Assembly (NCBI GenBank): GCA_018819515.1
Contig: JAHJPX010000013.1
Span: 1 to 64,000, forward strand
Source: Gammaproteobacteria bacterium
GTDB taxonomy: Bacteria > Pseudomonadota > Gammaproteobacteria > Burkholderiales > Rhodocyclaceae
Reading direction: 5' to 3'
Length of the DNA: 64,000 nucleotides
The translations under genes were made by a program, and so were the position numbers. The notes under the pieces are model-generated. The model had not been told where the DNA came from, ran no database searches, and saw nothing but the letters and a program-made list of their open reading frames with translations. Shown one piece after another: positions 1-9,771 of the stretch. Positions within the stretch are counted from its first letter, which is position 1. Every line of letters starts with the position of its first letter.

Positions 1-140
1 AGATGGTGATGCCGGGCGACAATATTCAGATGACGGTGAAGCTGATCGCCCCGATCGCGATGGAAGAGGGGCTGCGCTTCGCCATCCGTGAAGGCGGTCG
101 TACCGTCGGCGCCGGTGTCGTCGCAAAAATCATCGAGTAA
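1..140 (+). CDS. tuf: Elongation factor Tu, C-terminal end (partial)
   Basis: The window opens inside a reading frame whose last 45 residues, from MVMPGDN to the terminal VVAKIIE, are the conserved end of beta-barrel domain 3 of EF-Tu. EF-Tu is the GTPase that carries aminoacyl-tRNA to the ribosome. The [10 protein letters not shown] segment is diagnostic. The stop is TAA at 138-140. A tuf gene directly before rpsJ is the usual bacterial str/S10 arrangement. Many betaproteobacteria carry a second tuf copy elsewhere, so tufA or tufB cannot be decided here. Confidence 0.97.
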   Translation, partial: MVMPGDNIQMTVKLIAPIAMEEGLRFAIREGGRTVGAGVVAKIIE

Positions 141-144
141 AGGA

Positions 145-173
145 TTGCATTATGCTGGAAAGCACGACATAAT
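145..173 (+). promoter_or_regulatory. Candidate promoter of the S10 operon
   Basis: TTGCAT (145-150) and CATAAT (168-173) are 17 bases apart, a reasonable sigma70 match in the 95-base tuf-rpsJ gap. A small inverted repeat ATTATG/CATAAT overlaps it. Weak -35; read-through from tuf is also possible. Confidence 0.4.
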
Positions 174-198
174 AATCGGCTTTCCTCGTCAGTTATCG

Positions 199-214
199 GG
201 CGCCCCGGGGCGCC
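199..214. promoter_or_regulatory. Perfect 16-bp GC palindrome upstream of rpsJ
   Basis: GGCGCCCCGGGGCGCC is a perfect palindrome 21 bases before the rpsJ start. No T-run follows, so it is not a standard intrinsic terminator. It could be a leader hairpin for ribosomal-protein feedback or for processing of the tuf/S10 transcript. Confidence 0.35.
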
Positions 215-235
215 ACTGCTCTTTAAGGGTTTGTT

Positions 236-547
236 ATGCAGAACCAGAAGATTCGCATTCGTCTTAAGGCGTTCGACTACAAATTGATTGATCAGTCATC
301 CCTTGAGATCGTTGATACGGCAAAGCGTACTGGTGCCGTAGTGCGAGGGCCGGTTCCGTTGCCGACTCGCATAGAGCGCTTCGATGTCTTGCGTTCGCCG
401 CATGTCAACAAAACATCTCGGGATCAGTTTGAGATTCGCACCCACCTTCGTTTGATGGACATCATTGATCCAACCGATAAGACTGTCGATGCGTTGATGA
501 AGCTAGATCTGCCGGCGGGGGTGGATGTCGAGATTAAGTTGAAGTAA
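236..547 (+). CDS. rpsJ: 30S ribosomal protein S10 (NusE)
   Basis: A 103-residue protein of standard length, first gene of the S10 operon. S10 sits in the head of the small subunit and, as NusE, joins NusB in transcription antitermination. The extended loop around residues 40-60 ([16 protein letters not shown]) that reaches into the head is present, as is the acidic-basic end DVEIKLK. The start ATG is preceded by AAGGGT at a suitable distance. A 105-base gap to rplC holds no other gene. Confidence 0.98.
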   Translation: MQNQKIRIRLKAFDYKLIDQSSLEIVDTAKRTGAVVRGPVPLPTRIERFDVLRSPHVNKTSRDQFEIRTHLRLMDIIDPTDKTVDALMKLDLPAGVDVEIKLK

Positions 548-652
548 GGGCCCTTGATCTGTAGTCCCTGGACGTAATGCAGAAGAGGGTGGCTGTAGTT
601 TAGGTAGTTGGTTTTAGCGCCTGGCCAATCGCAGCCGGGGTTAGGAGAAAAT

Positions 653-1294
653 ATGAGTCTCGGCCTTGTTGGACGCAAGGTTGGCATGACGCGTGTGTTT
701 ACCGACGACGGTTCTTCCGTGCCGGTGACCGTTCTGGATGTTTCAAACAACCGCGTCGCGCAGATCAAGTTGCCTGAGAGTGATGGCTATGCGGCTGTCC
801 AGGTAATGTTTGGCAGTCGTCGCCCGCGTCGTGTAGTGAAACCCCTGGCTGGACACCTTGCCAAAGCTGGAGTTGAAGCCGGAGAGGTCTTGAGGGAGTT
901 TCCGGTTGATCAGGATGAGCTTGCAAGCTGCAAGCTGGGCGATGTGATTTCAGTCACCATCTTTCGGGTTGGGCAAAAAGTCGACATTTCCGGTACGACA
1001 GTTGGAAAGGGCTTTTCGGGTTCGATCAAACGACATCATTTTTCGTCAAATCGTGCGTCACATGGTAACTCGGTGTCGCACAATTCGCCTGGTTCGATCG
1101 GCATGGCGCAGGATCCTGGTCGTGTTTTCCCGGGCAAGCGCATGGCTGGGCAACTTGGCAATGTTGCCCGCACAACGCAAAACTTGGAAGTTGTCCGCGT
1201 AGATGAGACTCGACAGTTGCTCCTGATAAAGGGGGCTGTGCCTGGTGCCAAAGGTGGCGATGTCGTGATTCGGCCAGCGGTTCGGGTTAAGTGA
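653..1294 (+). CDS. rplC: 50S ribosomal protein L3
   Basis: A 213-residue large-subunit protein whose loop approaches the peptidyl transferase centre. The start at 653 ([16 protein letters not shown]) follows AGGAGA at the right spacing; an in-frame ATG at 608 would add 15 residues unlike L3 and has no ribosome binding site. The central loop [20 protein letters not shown] keeps the glutamine that PrmB methylates in E. coli. Followed closely by rplD, as in all S10 operons. Confidence 0.98.
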   Translation: MSLGLVGRKVGMTRVFTDDGSSVPVTVLDVSNNRVAQIKLPESDGYAAVQVMFGSRRPRRVVKPLAGHLAKAGVEAGEVLREFPVDQDELASCKLGDVISVTIFRVGQKVDISGTTVGKGFSGSIKRHHFSSNRASHGNSVSHNSPGSIGMAQDPGRVFPGKRMAGQLGNVARTTQNLEVVRVDETRQLLLIKGAVPGAKGGDVVIRPAVRVK

Positions 1295-1304
1295 GGGGCA
1301 GATC

Positions 1305-1925
1305 GTGGAACTGAAACTTATCAACGATCAAGGGCTGCAAGCGGCTACGGTATCTGCATCCGACACACTATTCGGACGCGACTACAACGAGGCTCTCGTA
1401 CATCAATTAGTCGTGGCCTATCAGGCGAACGGCCGGGCGGGAAACCGAGCGCAACTTACCCGCGCCGAGGTCCACCATAGTACGAAGAAGCCATTTCGGC
1501 AAAAAGGTACTGGCCGCGCGCGCGCTGGGATGACTTCATCGCCATTGTGGCGCGGAGGCGGTCGTATTTTTCCGAATTCTCCGGAAGAGAACTTCTCGCA
1601 GAAGGTTAACCGAAAGATGTACCGAGCCGGTATTGCCTCGATCCTGTCGCAGCTTGCACGCGAAGATCGCTTGGCGGTGGTCGAGAATTTTTCGGTTGAC
1701 GCTCCCAAAACAAAATTGGTCGCCAGCAAATTGAAGGATATGGGCTTTGGCTCCGTGTTGCTGATTACCGATACAGTTGATGAAAATCTGCTGCTGGCGT
1801 CTCGCAATCTTCCGAACGTTTTGGTGCTTGAAGCCCAGCAAGCGGATCCGGTGTCGCTGGTTCGCTTCCCTAGGGTATTGATGACCAGGGGCGCGATTGC
1901 CAAAATGGAGGAGATGTTGGCATGA
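1305..1925 (+). CDS. rplD: 50S ribosomal protein L4
   Basis: A 206-residue protein starting with GTG ([10 protein letters not shown]). The basic loop [13 protein letters not shown], about residues 63-75, is the extension that lines the peptide exit tunnel. In E. coli L4 also represses its own operon by attenuation; whether it does so here cannot be read from the sequence. Its TGA stop overlaps the rplW start in an ATGA arrangement, implying translational coupling. Confidence 0.98.
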   Translation: MELKLINDQGLQAATVSASDTLFGRDYNEALVHQLVVAYQANGRAGNRAQLTRAEVHHSTKKPFRQKGTGRARAGMTSSPLWRGGGRIFPNSPEENFSQKVNRKMYRAGIASILSQLAREDRLAVVENFSVDAPKTKLVASKLKDMGFGSVLLITDTVDENLLLASRNLPNVLVLEAQQADPVSLVRFPRVLMTRGAIAKMEEMLA

Positions 1926-2239
1926 GTGCACCAAAATTCAACGAAGAGCGCCTGATGCAGGTGCTACTTGCTCCGCAGATATCTGAAAAGGCTACTTACA
2001 TAGCCGAGAAACATGAGCAGGTCATCTTTATCGTCGCTTCGGATGCGACAAAGCTTGAGGTTAAGGCTGCCGTTGAACTATTGTTCAAGGTTGAGGTGGA
2101 ATCCGTTCAAGTGGCTAACGTTAAAGGCAAGGCCAAACGCTATGGTCGCGCCATGGGCCGCCGTAGCGATATGCGCAAGGCGTATGTTTGCTTGAAGCCG
2201 GGCCAAGAAATCAACTTCGCCGAAGGGGGAGTCGCGTAA
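1922..2239 (+). CDS. rplW: 50S ribosomal protein L23
   Basis: A 105-residue protein found at the tunnel exit, where it docks signal recognition particle and trigger factor. [19 protein letters not shown] is the family's N-terminal signature. The chosen ATG overlaps the rplD stop by four bases. A second in-frame ATG at 1955 (MQVLLAPQ) would also give a near-complete protein, but the overlap favours the first. The conserved basic segment [11 protein letters not shown] lies near the C-terminus. Confidence 0.97.
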   Translation: MSAPKFNEERLMQVLLAPQISEKATYIAEKHEQVIFIVASDATKLEVKAAVELLFKVEVESVQVANVKGKAKRYGRAMGRRSDMRKAYVCLKPGQEINFAEGGVA

Positions 2240-3067
2240 ATGGCACTCGTCAAAGTCAAGCCGACCTCTGCTGGCCGCCGTTCGCTTGTAAAGGTCGTAA
2301 ATCCCAATCTGCATAAAGGTAGGCCCATTGATGCGCTTATCGAAAAGAAGACCAGCAAAGCAGGGCGGAATAGTGGCGGACGTATAACGGTTCGCCATCA
2401 AGGTGGTGGCCATAAGCAGCACTATCGCCTCATAGACTTCAAGCGGAACAAGGATGGTGTCTCGGCCAAGGTTGAGCGTCTTGAGTACGACCCAAACCGC
2501 TCGGCGAATATCGCACTTCTGCTCTATGCGGACGGTGAGCGTCGCTACATCGTTGCTGCCAAGGGAATGGCAGTCGGTCAGGAGGTTGTTTCCGGTGTTG
2601 AGGCGCCAATCAAAAGCGGAAATGCCTTGCCGATTCGCAATATTCCGGTCGGAACAACCATCCATTGCATTGAGCTGCGCCCGGGCAAGGGTGCTCAGCT
2701 GGCTCGTTCGGCTGGCACGTCGGTTCAACTGCTTGCACGCGAAGGTAACTACGCCCAGGTACGCTTGCGTTCGGGTGAGATTCGCCGCATTCACATTGAT
2801 TGCCGTGCGACCATCGGCGAGGTGGGCAACGAAGAGAACAATCTGCGGAAGCTCGGCAAGGCCGGCGCTCAGCGCTGGCGCGGAGTTCGTCCTACGGTGC
2901 GTGGCGTAGCCATGAACCCAATCGACCATCCGCATGGAGGTGGTGAGGGTCGCACCGGAGAAGGCCGCGTTCCTGTCAGTCCTTGGGGGCAACCGTCCAA
3001 AGGGTACCGCACTCGTAGCAATAAGCGCACGGACAACATGATTGTCCAGCGCCGCAACAAGCGATAA
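2240..3067 (+). CDS. rplB: 50S ribosomal protein L2
   Basis: A 275-residue primary 23S rRNA-binding protein needed for subunit joining and peptidyl transfer. The RNA-binding and SH3-like domains are intact, and the C-terminal [13 protein letters not shown] motif contains the conserved histidine near the catalytic centre. It starts directly after the rplW TAA with no gap, so reinitiation is likely. Length is normal. Confidence 0.98.
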   Translation: MALVKVKPTSAGRRSLVKVVNPNLHKGRPIDALIEKKTSKAGRNSGGRITVRHQGGGHKQHYRLIDFKRNKDGVSAKVERLEYDPNRSANIALLLYADGERRYIVAAKGMAVGQEVVSGVEAPIKSGNALPIRNIPVGTTIHCIELRPGKGAQLARSAGTSVQLLAREGNYAQVRLRSGEIRRIHIDCRATIGEVGNEENNLRKLGKAGAQRWRGVRPTVRGVAMNPIDHPHGGGEGRTGEGRVPVSPWGQPSKGYRTRSNKRTDNMIVQRRNKR

Positions 3068-3076
3068 GAGGAAATC

Positions 3077-3358
3077 ATGGCTCGTTCGATCAAGAAAGGC
3101 CCGTTTGTCGATGATCATCTGATCAAGAAGGTAGATGCGGCGCGCGCCTCAAACGATAAGCGCCCAATCAAGACTTGGTCGCGTCGTTCAACCGTTCTGC
3201 CAGATTTTGTGGGGCTGACGATCGCAGTACACAACGGAAAACAGCATATTCCGGTTTACGTTTCAGAGAACATGGTCGGCCACAAACTTGGTGAATTTGC
3301 CCTTACACGCACCTTCAAGGGCCATACGGCCGGCAAGAAGGCGGCGGTGAAGAGGTAG
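3077..3358 (+). CDS. rpsS: 30S ribosomal protein S19
   Basis: A 93-residue small-subunit head protein that contacts S13 and the large subunit. [15 protein letters not shown] and the C-terminal [16 protein letters not shown] are textbook S19 segments. A good AGAGGAAA ribosome binding site precedes the ATG. It lies nine bases after rplB and three before rplV. Confidence 0.98.
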   Translation: MARSIKKGPFVDDHLIKKVDAARASNDKRPIKTWSRRSTVLPDFVGLTIAVHNGKQHIPVYVSENMVGHKLGEFALTRTFKGHTAGKKAAVKR

Positions 3359-3361
3359 GGG

Positions 3362-3697
3362 ATGACAATGGAAACCAACGCAATTCTCCGCGGTGTGCGC
3401 TTATCGGCCCAGAAGGGTCGATTGGTTGCCGATCTAGTCCGCGGCAAATCTGTTGATCAGGCATTGAGCCTCTTGGCCTTCAGTCCCAAGAAAGGGGCCG
3501 GGATTCTCAAAAAGGTGCTCGAGTCAGCGATTGCCAATGCTGAACATAACAATGGTGCGGATATCGACACGTTAAAAGTCAAGACCATATATGTTGAGAA
3601 GGGAGCGGTCCTAAAGCGCTTTACGGCTCGAGCTAAAGGACGAGGCAATCGAATCAGCAAGCCTACCTGCCACATCTTTCTGACCGTCGGCGATTAA
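3362..3697 (+). CDS. rplV: 50S ribosomal protein L22
   Basis: A 111-residue protein whose beta-hairpin lines the exit tunnel. The N-terminal region [20 protein letters not shown] and the C-terminal [17 protein letters not shown] are conserved. Two in-frame ATGs, at 3362 (MTMETNA) and 3368 (METNA), are both possible; the second matches the usual family start better, but the first is listed because the difference is two residues. AGGGG lies just upstream. Confidence 0.97.
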   Translation: MTMETNAILRGVRLSAQKGRLVADLVRGKSVDQALSLLAFSPKKGAGILKKVLESAIANAEHNNGADIDTLKVKTIYVEKGAVLKRFTARAKGRGNRISKPTCHIFLTVGD

Positions 3698-3706
3698 GGA
3701 GCACTC

Positions 3707-4615
3707 ATGGGACAAAAGATACATCCGACCGGTTTCAGGCTTTCGGTAACGCGTGATTGGACGTCGCGTTGGTACGCGACCACGAAGCTCTTTCCGCAAA
3801 TGCTCAAGGAAGACATCGAAGTTCGTGACTTCCTCAAAAAGAAACTTGCTCACGCCTCGGTGGGGCGAGTGGTCATTGAGCGTCCGGCAAAGAATGCCCG
3901 TGTTACCGTCTATAGTGCGCGCCCTGGGGTGGTTATTGGCAAGAAGGGCGAGGACATCGAGCATCTGAAGGGCGATCTCCAGCGACGCTTGGGTGTTCCC
4001 GTTCACGTAAATATTGAGGAGATTCGGAAGCCAGAAACCGATGCGCAGCTAATCGCAGACTCTATCGCTCAGCAGCTCGAAAAACGCATCATGTTTCGCC
4101 GCGCCATGAAGCGCGCTATGCAGAACGCCATGCGCTTGGGCGCGCAAGGCATCAAGATTATGAGCGCTGGCCGTCTCAACGGCGCCGAAATCGCACGCAC
4201 CGAGTGGTATCGCGAAGGTCGGGTGCCGCTGCACACGCTGCGGGCCGATATCGATTATGGTACCGCCGAAGCCAAGACTACCTACGGCATCATCGGTATC
4301 AAGGTTTGGGTGTTTAAGGGTGAGATGGCGGCCAAGAACGGTCAGCCGGCTCAGGCTCCGGAGATTCCCGCCGAAGAACCCGTACGCCGTCCTCGTCGGG
4401 GTGCCGGGCCGGTCCACGGCGAAGGCGAGGGGGCAGCCAAGCCAGTCGCCAAGCGAGCCGGTACGCGCAAGCCGGCTGCAGCGGCCAAAGCGGTTGGTCA
4501 GGAGGAAGCCAAGCCGGAATCAGCAGCGCCAGCGACAGAGCCGGCCAAGCCTGCCGTTAAGCGCGTGCGCAAGACCGTGGCTAAGCCGGATGCTGGCACG
4601 GAAGGCAAGGAGTAA
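3707..4615 (+). CDS. rpsC: 30S ribosomal protein S3 with a long basic/alanine-rich tail
   Basis: A 302-residue protein, clearly longer than the roughly 230 residues common for S3. Residues 1-208 are the normal fold, with the KH-domain motif [11 protein letters not shown] (75-85) and the C-terminal domain ending at WVFKGEM. S3 lies at the mRNA entry channel. Residues about 210-302 form a low-complexity tail of Lys, Pro, Ala and Glu with AKP/AKR-type repeats, probably disordered. Extended S3 tails are known in betaproteobacteria, so this is probably not a fusion. A good AGGAG site precedes the start. Confidence 0.97.
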   Translation: MGQKIHPTGFRLSVTRDWTSRWYATTKLFPQMLKEDIEVRDFLKKKLAHASVGRVVIERPAKNARVTVYSARPGVVIGKKGEDIEHLKGDLQRRLGVPVHVNIEEIRKPETDAQLIADSIAQQLEKRIMFRRAMKRAMQNAMRLGAQGIKIMSAGRLNGAEIARTEWYREGRVPLHTLRADIDYGTAEAKTTYGIIGIKVWVFKGEMAAKNGQPAQAPEIPAEEPVRRPRRGAGPVHGEGEGAAKPVAKRAGTRKPAAAAKAVGQEEAKPESAAPATEPAKPAVKRVRKTVAKPDAGTEGKE

Positions 4616-4621
4616 CCAATC

Positions 4622-5035
4622 ATGCTGCAACCAGCACGCAGAAAGTATCGCAAGGAACAGAAGGGCCGCAACACCGGCATCGCTACGCGCGGCGCGAAGG
4701 TCAGCTTCGGCGAGTACGGCCTCAAAGCCGTTGGCCGCGGTCGGCTGACAGCCCGGCAGATCGAAGCCGCCCGTCGTGCCATGACCCGCCATATCAAGCG
4801 CGGCGGCCGTATCTGGATCCGGATTTTCCCGGACAAGCCAATTTCCCGGAAGCCGGCCGAGGTTCGTATGGGTAACGGCAAGGGCTCGCCAGAATACTGG
4901 GTCGCCGAGATTCAGCCGGGCAAGGTTCTCTATGAGATGGATGGTGTCGACGAGACGCTGGCACGCGAGGCGTTTCGTCTTGCCGCGGCCAAGCTGCCCA
5001 TCGAGACCACTTTCGTTACCCGTCATCTGGGGTAG
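4622..5035 (+). CDS. rplP: 50S ribosomal protein L16
   Basis: A 137-residue protein of normal length that binds near the A-site and helps position the aminoacyl-t[22 protein letters not shown] at the N-terminus and [20 protein letters not shown] in the middle are family hallmarks, including the arginine region hydroxylated by YcfD in E. coli. It sits between rpsC and rpmC as expected. Confidence 0.98.
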   Translation: MLQPARRKYRKEQKGRNTGIATRGAKVSFGEYGLKAVGRGRLTARQIEAARRAMTRHIKRGGRIWIRIFPDKPISRKPAEVRMGNGKGSPEYWVAEIQPGKVLYEMDGVDETLAREAFRLAAAKLPIETTFVTRHLG

Positions 5036-5038
5036 GAC

Positions 5039-5233
5039 ATGAACGTAAACGAACTTAGGCAGAAGAGCGAAGCCGAGTTGACCAAGGAACTGCTGGATCT
5101 TCGCAAGGCCCAGTTCTCGCTGCGCATGCAACTGGCTACCCAGCAGCTCAATAACAGCAGCCAACTCGGCAAGGTGCGCAAGGATATTGCGCGCGTCAAG
5201 ACCATTCAGCGTCAAAAAGCGGGTGCCAAATGA
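5039..5233 (+). CDS. rpmC: 50S ribosomal protein L29
   Basis: A 64-residue two-helix protein at the tunnel exit next to L23. The pattern [20 protein letters not shown] followed by [10 protein letters not shown] is characteristic. Its TGA stop overlaps the rpsQ start (ATGA), pointing to coupled translation. Confidence 0.97.
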   Translation: MNVNELRQKSEAELTKELLDLRKAQFSLRMQLATQQLNNSSQLGKVRKDIARVKTIQRQKAGAK

Positions 5234-5505
5234 CCGAAGCCAGCGAAACCCAGAAAGTCCGCCGCACCCTGCAAGGGCGCGTCATCAGCGACAAGATGGC
5301 CAAGACCGTCACCGTCTTGGTTGAGCGTCGTGTCAAGCATCCGGTGATCGGCAAAATCATGATCCGCTCGAAAAAGTACCACGTACACGTCGACGGCATT
5401 GATGCGGCCTCAGGGGATCTGGTGTTGATCGAAGAGTGCGCGCCGATTTCGCGGACCAAGTCCTGGCGCGTCACTCAGGTCATGGAGAAGTCCCGCGGCA
5501 TCTGA
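5230..5505 (+). CDS. rpsQ: 30S ribosomal protein S17
   Basis: A 91-residue OB-fold protein that binds 16S rRNA early in assembly. Conserved parts are [20 protein letters not shown] and [19 protein letters not shown]. It is the last gene of the S10 operon in the usual division; a 163-base gap with a promoter separates it from rplN. Confidence 0.98.
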   Translation: MTEASETQKVRRTLQGRVISDKMAKTVTVLVERRVKHPVIGKIMIRSKKYHVHVDGIDAASGDLVLIEECAPISRTKSWRVTQVMEKSRGI

Positions 5506-5522
5506 TGTGAATCAAGAATCTG

Positions 5523-5551
5523 TTGACAGGTGGGCGGCGGGCCAATAAAAT
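5523..5551 (+). promoter_or_regulatory. Strong sigma70-type promoter of the spc operon
   Basis: TTGACA (5523-5528) and TAAAAT (5546-5551) with the ideal 17-base spacing lie in the rpsQ-rplN gap, about 118 bases before rplN. This is where the spc operon promoter is expected. The start and 5' leader are inferred. Confidence 0.8.
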
Positions 5552-5668
5552 CTTTCCTCTTAGCTGGCGGCTATGTTTGCGAAAGCGCACCAGCCCGGCA
5601 ATTCCAACCCGAACGGGTTCCAAGACTGACCGTGAGCTTCCGCCTGCGGGTTAAGTTGGAGATGAGTA

Positions 5669-6037
5669 ATGATCCAAATGCAATCCATGCTCGACGTCGC
5701 CGACAATACTGGCGCGCGCGCAGTCATGTGTATCAAGGTATTGGGCGGTTCCAAGCGGCGTTATGCCAGTATTGGCGACGTCATCAAGGTCAGCGTCAAG
5801 GATGCTGCGCCTCGGGGGCGCGTCAAGAAGGGTGAGATATATAACGCGGTCGTGGTGCGCACTGCCAAGGGCGTACGCCGTCCGGATGGTTCCCTTGTTC
5901 GCTTTGACGGCAATGCGGCGGTATTGCTCAACAACAAGTTGGAGCCGATCGGCACTCGCATCTTCGGTCCGGTTACGCGCGAATTGCGCACAGAGAGATT
6001 TATGAAGATCGTTTCCTTGGCCCCAGAGGTTCTGTAA
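5669..6037 (+). CDS. rplN: 50S ribosomal protein L14
   Basis: A 122-residue beta-barrel protein at the subunit interface and the binding site of the silencing factor Rsf[18 protein letters not shown] and the C-terminal [19 protein letters not shown] are near-universal. First gene of the spc operon, downstream of a strong promoter and a leader of roughly 110 bases. Confidence 0.98.
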   Translation: MIQMQSMLDVADNTGARAVMCIKVLGGSKRRYASIGDVIKVSVKDAAPRGRVKKGEIYNAVVVRTAKGVRRPDGSLVRFDGNAAVLLNNKLEPIGTRIFGPVTRELRTERFMKIVSLAPEVL

Positions 6038-6047
6038 AGGATCAATA

Positions 6048-6362
6048 ATGAACAAGATTCGCAGGGGTGACGATGTGGTGGTGATCGCGGGCAAGGACAA
6101 GGGGAAGCGTGGCACAGTGCTTCGCTGGCTGGGCGATCAACTCGTGGTCGAGGGGATAAATCGTGTCAAGAAACACACGAAACCAAACCCCATGAAGGGC
6201 CAACCGGGTGGCATCGTCGAGAAGGAAATGCCAATTCAGATTTCGAACATTGCACTGTTCAATCCGGGAACTCAAAAGGCCGATCGCGTCGGCTTCAAGA
6301 CTCTTGATGATGGGCGCAAGGTGCGGGTGTTCAAGTCGAACAGCGAAGTCGTGGATGCATGA
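6048..6362 (+). CDS. rplX: 50S ribosomal protein L24
   Basis: A 104-residue assembly initiator protein with a KOW motif near the N-terminus ([20 protein letters not shown]). The middle segment [19 protein letters not shown] is typical of proteobacterial L24. AAGGATC precedes the ATG; spacing to rplN is ten bases. Confidence 0.98.
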   Translation: MNKIRRGDDVVVIAGKDKGKRGTVLRWLGDQLVVEGINRVKKHTKPNPMKGQPGGIVEKEMPIQISNIALFNPGTQKADRVGFKTLDDGRKVRVFKSNSEVVDA

Positions 6363-6375
6363 GGACTGATTGATC

Positions 6376-6915
6376 ATGGCGCGCTTGCAACAGTATTACA
6401 AAGAAACCGTGGTTTCGCATCTAAGGGACACATTCGGCTACAAGTCGACCATGGAAGTCCCGAGGATCACAAAGATCACTCTCAATATGGGAGTTGGAGA
6501 GGCTGTTGGGGACAAGAAGATTCTGGAAAATGCGATCGGCGACATGACCAAGATCGCCGGCCAGAAGCCGGTCGTCACCAAGGCCAGGAAGGCGATTGCC
6601 GGATTCAAAATCCGCGAAGGCTATCCAATCGGCTGCATGGTGACCCTGCGGGGCACTCGCATGTTCGAGTTCCTCGATCGCTTCGTTACTGTTGCCATGC
6701 CACGCATCCGCGACTTTCGTGGCGTCGGCGGCAAGGGTTTCGATGGCCGTGGTAATTACAACATCGGCGTGCGGGAACAGATTATCTTCCCGGAAATAGA
6801 GTACGACAAGATCGACGCGCTGCGTGGCATGAACATCAGCATTACCACGACTGCGAAGACGGATGCAGAAGCCAAGGCGCTTCTCGCCGCTTTCAAATTC
6901 CCCTTCAAGAACTGA
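6376..6915 (+). CDS. rplE: 50S ribosomal protein L5
   Basis: A 179-residue protein that binds 5S rRNA and contacts the P-site tRNA. The start is taken as ATG 6376 ([10 protein letters not shown]) with GAGGA upstream; an in-frame TTG at 6370 would add only two residues. Conserved motifs are [16 protein letters not shown] and [20 protein letters not shown]. It lies 13 bases after rplX. Confidence 0.98.
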   Translation: MARLQQYYKETVVSHLRDTFGYKSTMEVPRITKITLNMGVGEAVGDKKILENAIGDMTKIAGQKPVVTKARKAIAGFKIREGYPIGCMVTLRGTRMFEFLDRFVTVAMPRIRDFRGVGGKGFDGRGNYNIGVREQIIFPEIEYDKIDALRGMNISITTTAKTDAEAKALLAAFKFPFKN

Positions 6916-6922
6916 GGGAAAC

Positions 6923-7228
6923 ATGGCGAAACTTGCACTGAAGAACCGCGAAGCGAAGCGTGCCAACATGGTGGCGAAGTATGCCGCCAAGCGGGCCGAG
7001 CTCTTCGCCATCATCAATGACGTCAAGCTGTCCGAGGATGACCGCATGGCTGCCCGCCTCAAGTTGCAACAGTTGCCGCGCAATTCCTCGCCATCCCGGC
7101 AGCGCGCCCGTTGCGCCCTGACCGGTCGCCCACGCGGTGTATTCCGCAAGTTCGGCCTGTGCCGCAACAAGCTCCGTGAAATTGCCATGCGCGGCGAGGT
7201 GCCGGGCATGACCAAGGCAAGCTGGTAA
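6923..7228 (+). CDS. rpsN: 30S ribosomal protein S14, zinc-free type
   Basis: A 101-residue protein beginning [13 protein letters not shown] at ATG 6923, preceded by GAGGGAAAC. The C-terminal [24 protein letters not shown] is the long, zinc-independent S14 form without the paired CxxC motifs of the short form. S14 is in the small-subunit head next to S3 and S10. An upstream in-frame ATG at 6863 lies inside rplE and is rejected. Confidence 0.97.
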   Translation: MAKLALKNREAKRANMVAKYAAKRAELFAIINDVKLSEDDRMAARLKLQQLPRNSSPSRQRARCALTGRPRGVFRKFGLCRNKLREIAMRGEVPGMTKASW

Positions 7229-7242
7229 GGAGATCGACGAGA

Positions 7243-7638
7243 ATGAGTATGACCGATCCCATCGCCGATATGTTGACGCGCATTCGCAATGCGCAAATGG
7301 CCGAAAAGGTGGCTGTTACGATGCCATCATCCAAGTTGAAGGTAGCGATCGCCAAGGTTCTCAAGGACGAGGGCTACATTGACGATTTTGCTGTTCGGGA
7401 CCAAGGTGGCAGGAGCGAACTTGACGTTGCCCTGAAGTACTACGCTGGCCGACCGGTCATTGAGCGTATTGAGCGCGTTTCCAGGCCGGGTCTTCGCGTC
7501 TATCGCGGCAAGGATGCTTTGCCGAAGGTAATGAACGGACTCGGGATTGCGATAGTCTCTACTCCGCGTGGCGTTATGACTGATCGGGGTGCTCGTGCTG
7601 CCAATACCGGCGGCGAAGTACTCTGCATCGTGGCGTAA
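7243..7638 (+). CDS. rpsH: 30S ribosomal protein S8
   Basis: A 131-residue 16S rRNA central-domain binder. [18 protein letters not shown] and the C-terminal [20 protein letters not shown] match the family. In E. coli S8 represses the spc operon through the rplE leader; no matching structure was identified here. AAGGAGAT lies upstream. Confidence 0.98.
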   Translation: MSMTDPIADMLTRIRNAQMAEKVAVTMPSSKLKVAIAKVLKDEGYIDDFAVRDQGGRSELDVALKYYAGRPVIERIERVSRPGLRVYRGKDALPKVMNGLGIAIVSTPRGVMTDRGARAANTGGEVLCIVA

Positions 7639-7652
7639 GGAGAACATAAGCA

Positions 7653-8186
7653 ATGTCTCGTATCGCCAAATATCCGGTCGAAATTCCTAGCGGTGTCGAA
7701 GTGACGCTTTCCGGCGTGGACGTTAGCGTCAAGGGTCCGCTGGGCACCTTGAAGCAGGCCTTGTTGCCCTCCGTGTCCATAGAGAAGGATCAGGGTCGTT
7801 TGCAGATTCGCGCAACTGGTGCTGCCGACAACGCGGACGCGATGTCTGGCACTATGCGCGCGCTAGTCGCAAACATGGTCACCGGAGTCTCGAAGGGATT
7901 TGAAAAGAAATTGACTTTGGTTGGCGTTGGCTACAAGGCTCAGGCTCAGGGCGCCAAGTTAAATCTCAATCTCGGCTTTTCTCATCCGATTGCCCATGAA
8001 ATGCCGAATGGCATCAAGGTCGAGACGCCAACCCAGACCGAAGTTGTGATTAAGGGAATTGACAAGCAACTGGTCGGACAAGTCGCTGCTGAGATTCGTG
8101 CTTATCGGTCGCCAGAGCCTTACAAGGGCAAAGGAGTGCGGTATGCCGACGAGGTGGTTGTCATCAAGGAAACGAAGAAGAAGTAA
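7653..8186 (+). CDS. rplF: 50S ribosomal protein L6
   Basis: A 177-residue two-domain protein near the factor-binding site. [17 protein letters not shown] starts the N-terminal domain, and [21 protein letters not shown] ends the second. Length and order (rpsH-rplF-rplR) are standard. AAGGAGAAC precedes the start. Confidence 0.98.
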   Translation: MSRIAKYPVEIPSGVEVTLSGVDVSVKGPLGTLKQALLPSVSIEKDQGRLQIRATGAADNADAMSGTMRALVANMVTGVSKGFEKKLTLVGVGYKAQAQGAKLNLNLGFSHPIAHEMPNGIKVETPTQTEVVIKGIDKQLVGQVAAEIRAYRSPEPYKGKGVRYADEVVVIKETKKK

Positions 8187-8199
8187 GGGCGCCTAGATC

Positions 8200-8553
8200 A
8201 TGGAAAAGAAGCAAGCTCGTTTACGCAGGGCGCGCAAATCCCGCGCCAAGATTGCGGAGCTAAGGATGGCCCGTTTGGCCGTTTTTCGCTCCAATTGCCA
8301 CATTTATGCCCAGATTTTTTCCGGTTGTGGCACGCAAGTGCTTGTTGCCGCATCCACCGTAGAGGCGGATTTGCGAAAGCAGATCGCCAATGGCGGAAGC
8401 GTGGAGGCAGCTAAGGCAATTGGCAAGCTGATTGCCGATCGTGCCAAAGCGAAAGGCGTCGAGCTGGTCGCATTCGACCGGTCCGGATTCAAGTATCACG
8501 GCCGCGTCAAGGCGTTGGCTGACGCTGCCCGCGAAGGCGGCCTCAAGTTCTAA
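8200..8553 (+). CDS. rplR: 50S ribosomal protein L18
   Basis: A 117-residue protein that, with L5, carries 5S rRNA into the large subunit. The basic N-terminus [16 protein letters not shown] and the C-terminal [24 protein letters not shown] are diagnostic. Thirteen bases separate it from rplF. Confidence 0.98.
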   Translation: MEKKQARLRRARKSRAKIAELRMARLAVFRSNCHIYAQIFSGCGTQVLVAASTVEADLRKQIANGGSVEAAKAIGKLIADRAKAKGVELVAFDRSGFKYHGRVKALADAAREGGLKF

Positions 8554-8576
8554 GCGGTCAATAAGGCGAGACGAAC

Positions 8577-9104
8577 ATGGCAAAACCGCAAGGTAAGAGA
8601 CAGCAACACCCCAGCGAAGAGCGTGATGACGGCTTGCGCGAGAAGATGGTTTCCATAAATCGCGTTACCAAGGTCGTCAAAGGGGGGCGCATCCTAGGCT
8701 TCGCCGCGCTGACGGTGGTTGGCGATGGTGAAGGCACCGTCGGCATGGGCAAGGGTAAGTCACGCGAAGTGCCCGTTGCTGTCAAGAAGGCGATGGACGA
8801 AGCCCGGCGCAGAATGACGAAAGTTAAGCTGAACAAAGGCACGTTGCATCATTCAGTTACAGGCAAGCATGGCGCCACCGTCGTCCTGATGTCCCCTGCC
8901 CCCAATGGGACGGGCGTGATTGCGGGTGGACCGATGCGGGCAGTGTTCGAGGTAATGGGCATTACCGACGTGGTTGCCAAGTGCCTCGGTTCGACCAATC
9001 CATACAATGTCGTTCGCGCGACGCTCAACGGTTTGTATGCCATGAACACGCCGGCGGAGATAGCCGCGAAGCGTGGCAAGAGTGTTCAGGAGATCGTGGG
9101 GTAA
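8577..9104 (+). CDS. rpsE: 30S ribosomal protein S5
   Basis: A 175-residue protein involved in decoding fidelity and mRNA unwinding. The double-stranded RNA-binding N-terminal half contains [18 protein letters not shown], including the loop where spectinomycin-resistance mutations map in other bacteria. The C-terminal domain contains [18 protein letters not shown]. Order rplR-rpsE-rpmD is as expected. Confidence 0.98.
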   Translation: MAKPQGKRQQHPSEERDDGLREKMVSINRVTKVVKGGRILGFAALTVVGDGEGTVGMGKGKSREVPVAVKKAMDEARRRMTKVKLNKGTLHHSVTGKHGATVVLMSPAPNGTGVIAGGPMRAVFEVMGITDVVAKCLGSTNPYNVVRATLNGLYAMNTPAEIAAKRGKSVQEIVG

Positions 9105-9107
9105 GCC

Positions 9108-9290
9108 ATGGCCGAGAAGAAGATCAAGGTAACTCTGGTTAAAAGCGTCATTGGCACGAAGCAAGACCATCGGGCGACGGTGTGCGGACTTGGCTTGCGC
9201 AAGCTTAACAGCAGCGCCGAGCTGGTCGACACGCCGGCGGTGCGCGGCATGATCCAGAAGGTCGCTTATTTGGTGAAATGCGAGGGCTGA
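9108..9290 (+). CDS. rpmD: 50S ribosomal protein L30
   Basis: A 60-residue protein, the normal short bacterial form: [20 protein letters not shown] followed by [15 protein letters not shown]. Starts three bases after the rpsE stop. It binds 23S rRNA; the gene is absent from some bacterial groups but present here. Confidence 0.97.
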   Translation: MAEKKIKVTLVKSVIGTKQDHRATVCGLGLRKLNSSAELVDTPAVRGMIQKVAYLVKCEG

Positions 9291-9295
9291 GCAAT

Positions 9296-9748
9296 ATGGA
9301 ACTCAATAACCTGAAACCCGGTCACGGCGCCAAGCAGGCTCGAAAGCGTGTCGGCCGTGGGATTGGCAGCGGGCTCGGCAAGACTGCGGGACGTGGTCAC
9401 AAAGGCCAAAAGTCCCGAGCTGGTGGTTTTCACAAGGTAGGCTTCGAGGGCGGACAGATGCCGTTGCAGCGTCGCTTGCCCAAGCGTGGTTTCGTTTCCC
9501 TGACGGCTGGCCGGAACGTCGAAGTCCGCCTTTCCGATCTTGAGAAGATTCCCATGGACGAAGTGGATCTCTTGGTCTTGAAGCAAACGGGCATCGTTCC
9601 CTCGAGCGCACTTTCGGCAAAGGTTATTTTGTCCGGCAAGTTGACTCGGAAGGTGAGCCTGAAAGGTGTCGGTGCAACCAAGGGAGCCAAAGCCGCCATT
9701 GAGGCTGCGGGTGGCTCGGTGGCTGATATTGCCGCCGCATCAGTCTGA
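9296..9748 (+). CDS. rplO: 50S ribosomal protein L15
   Basis: A 150-residue protein starting [14 protein letters not shown] at ATG 9296; the in-frame ATG at 9278 lies inside rpmD and does not resemble L15. The glycine/arginine-rich N-terminal stretch [20 protein letters not shown] inserts deep into 23S rRNA. The C-terminal globular part is complete. GAGG precedes the start. Confidence 0.98.
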   Translation: MELNNLKPGHGAKQARKRVGRGIGSGLGKTAGRGHKGQKSRAGGFHKVGFEGGQMPLQRRLPKRGFVSLTAGRNVEVRLSDLEKIPMDEVDLLVLKQTGIVPSSALSAKVILSGKLTRKVSLKGVGATKGAKAAIEAAGGSVADIAAASV

Positions 9749-9771
9749 CCTTCGGATCTGAGAGCAAATCT

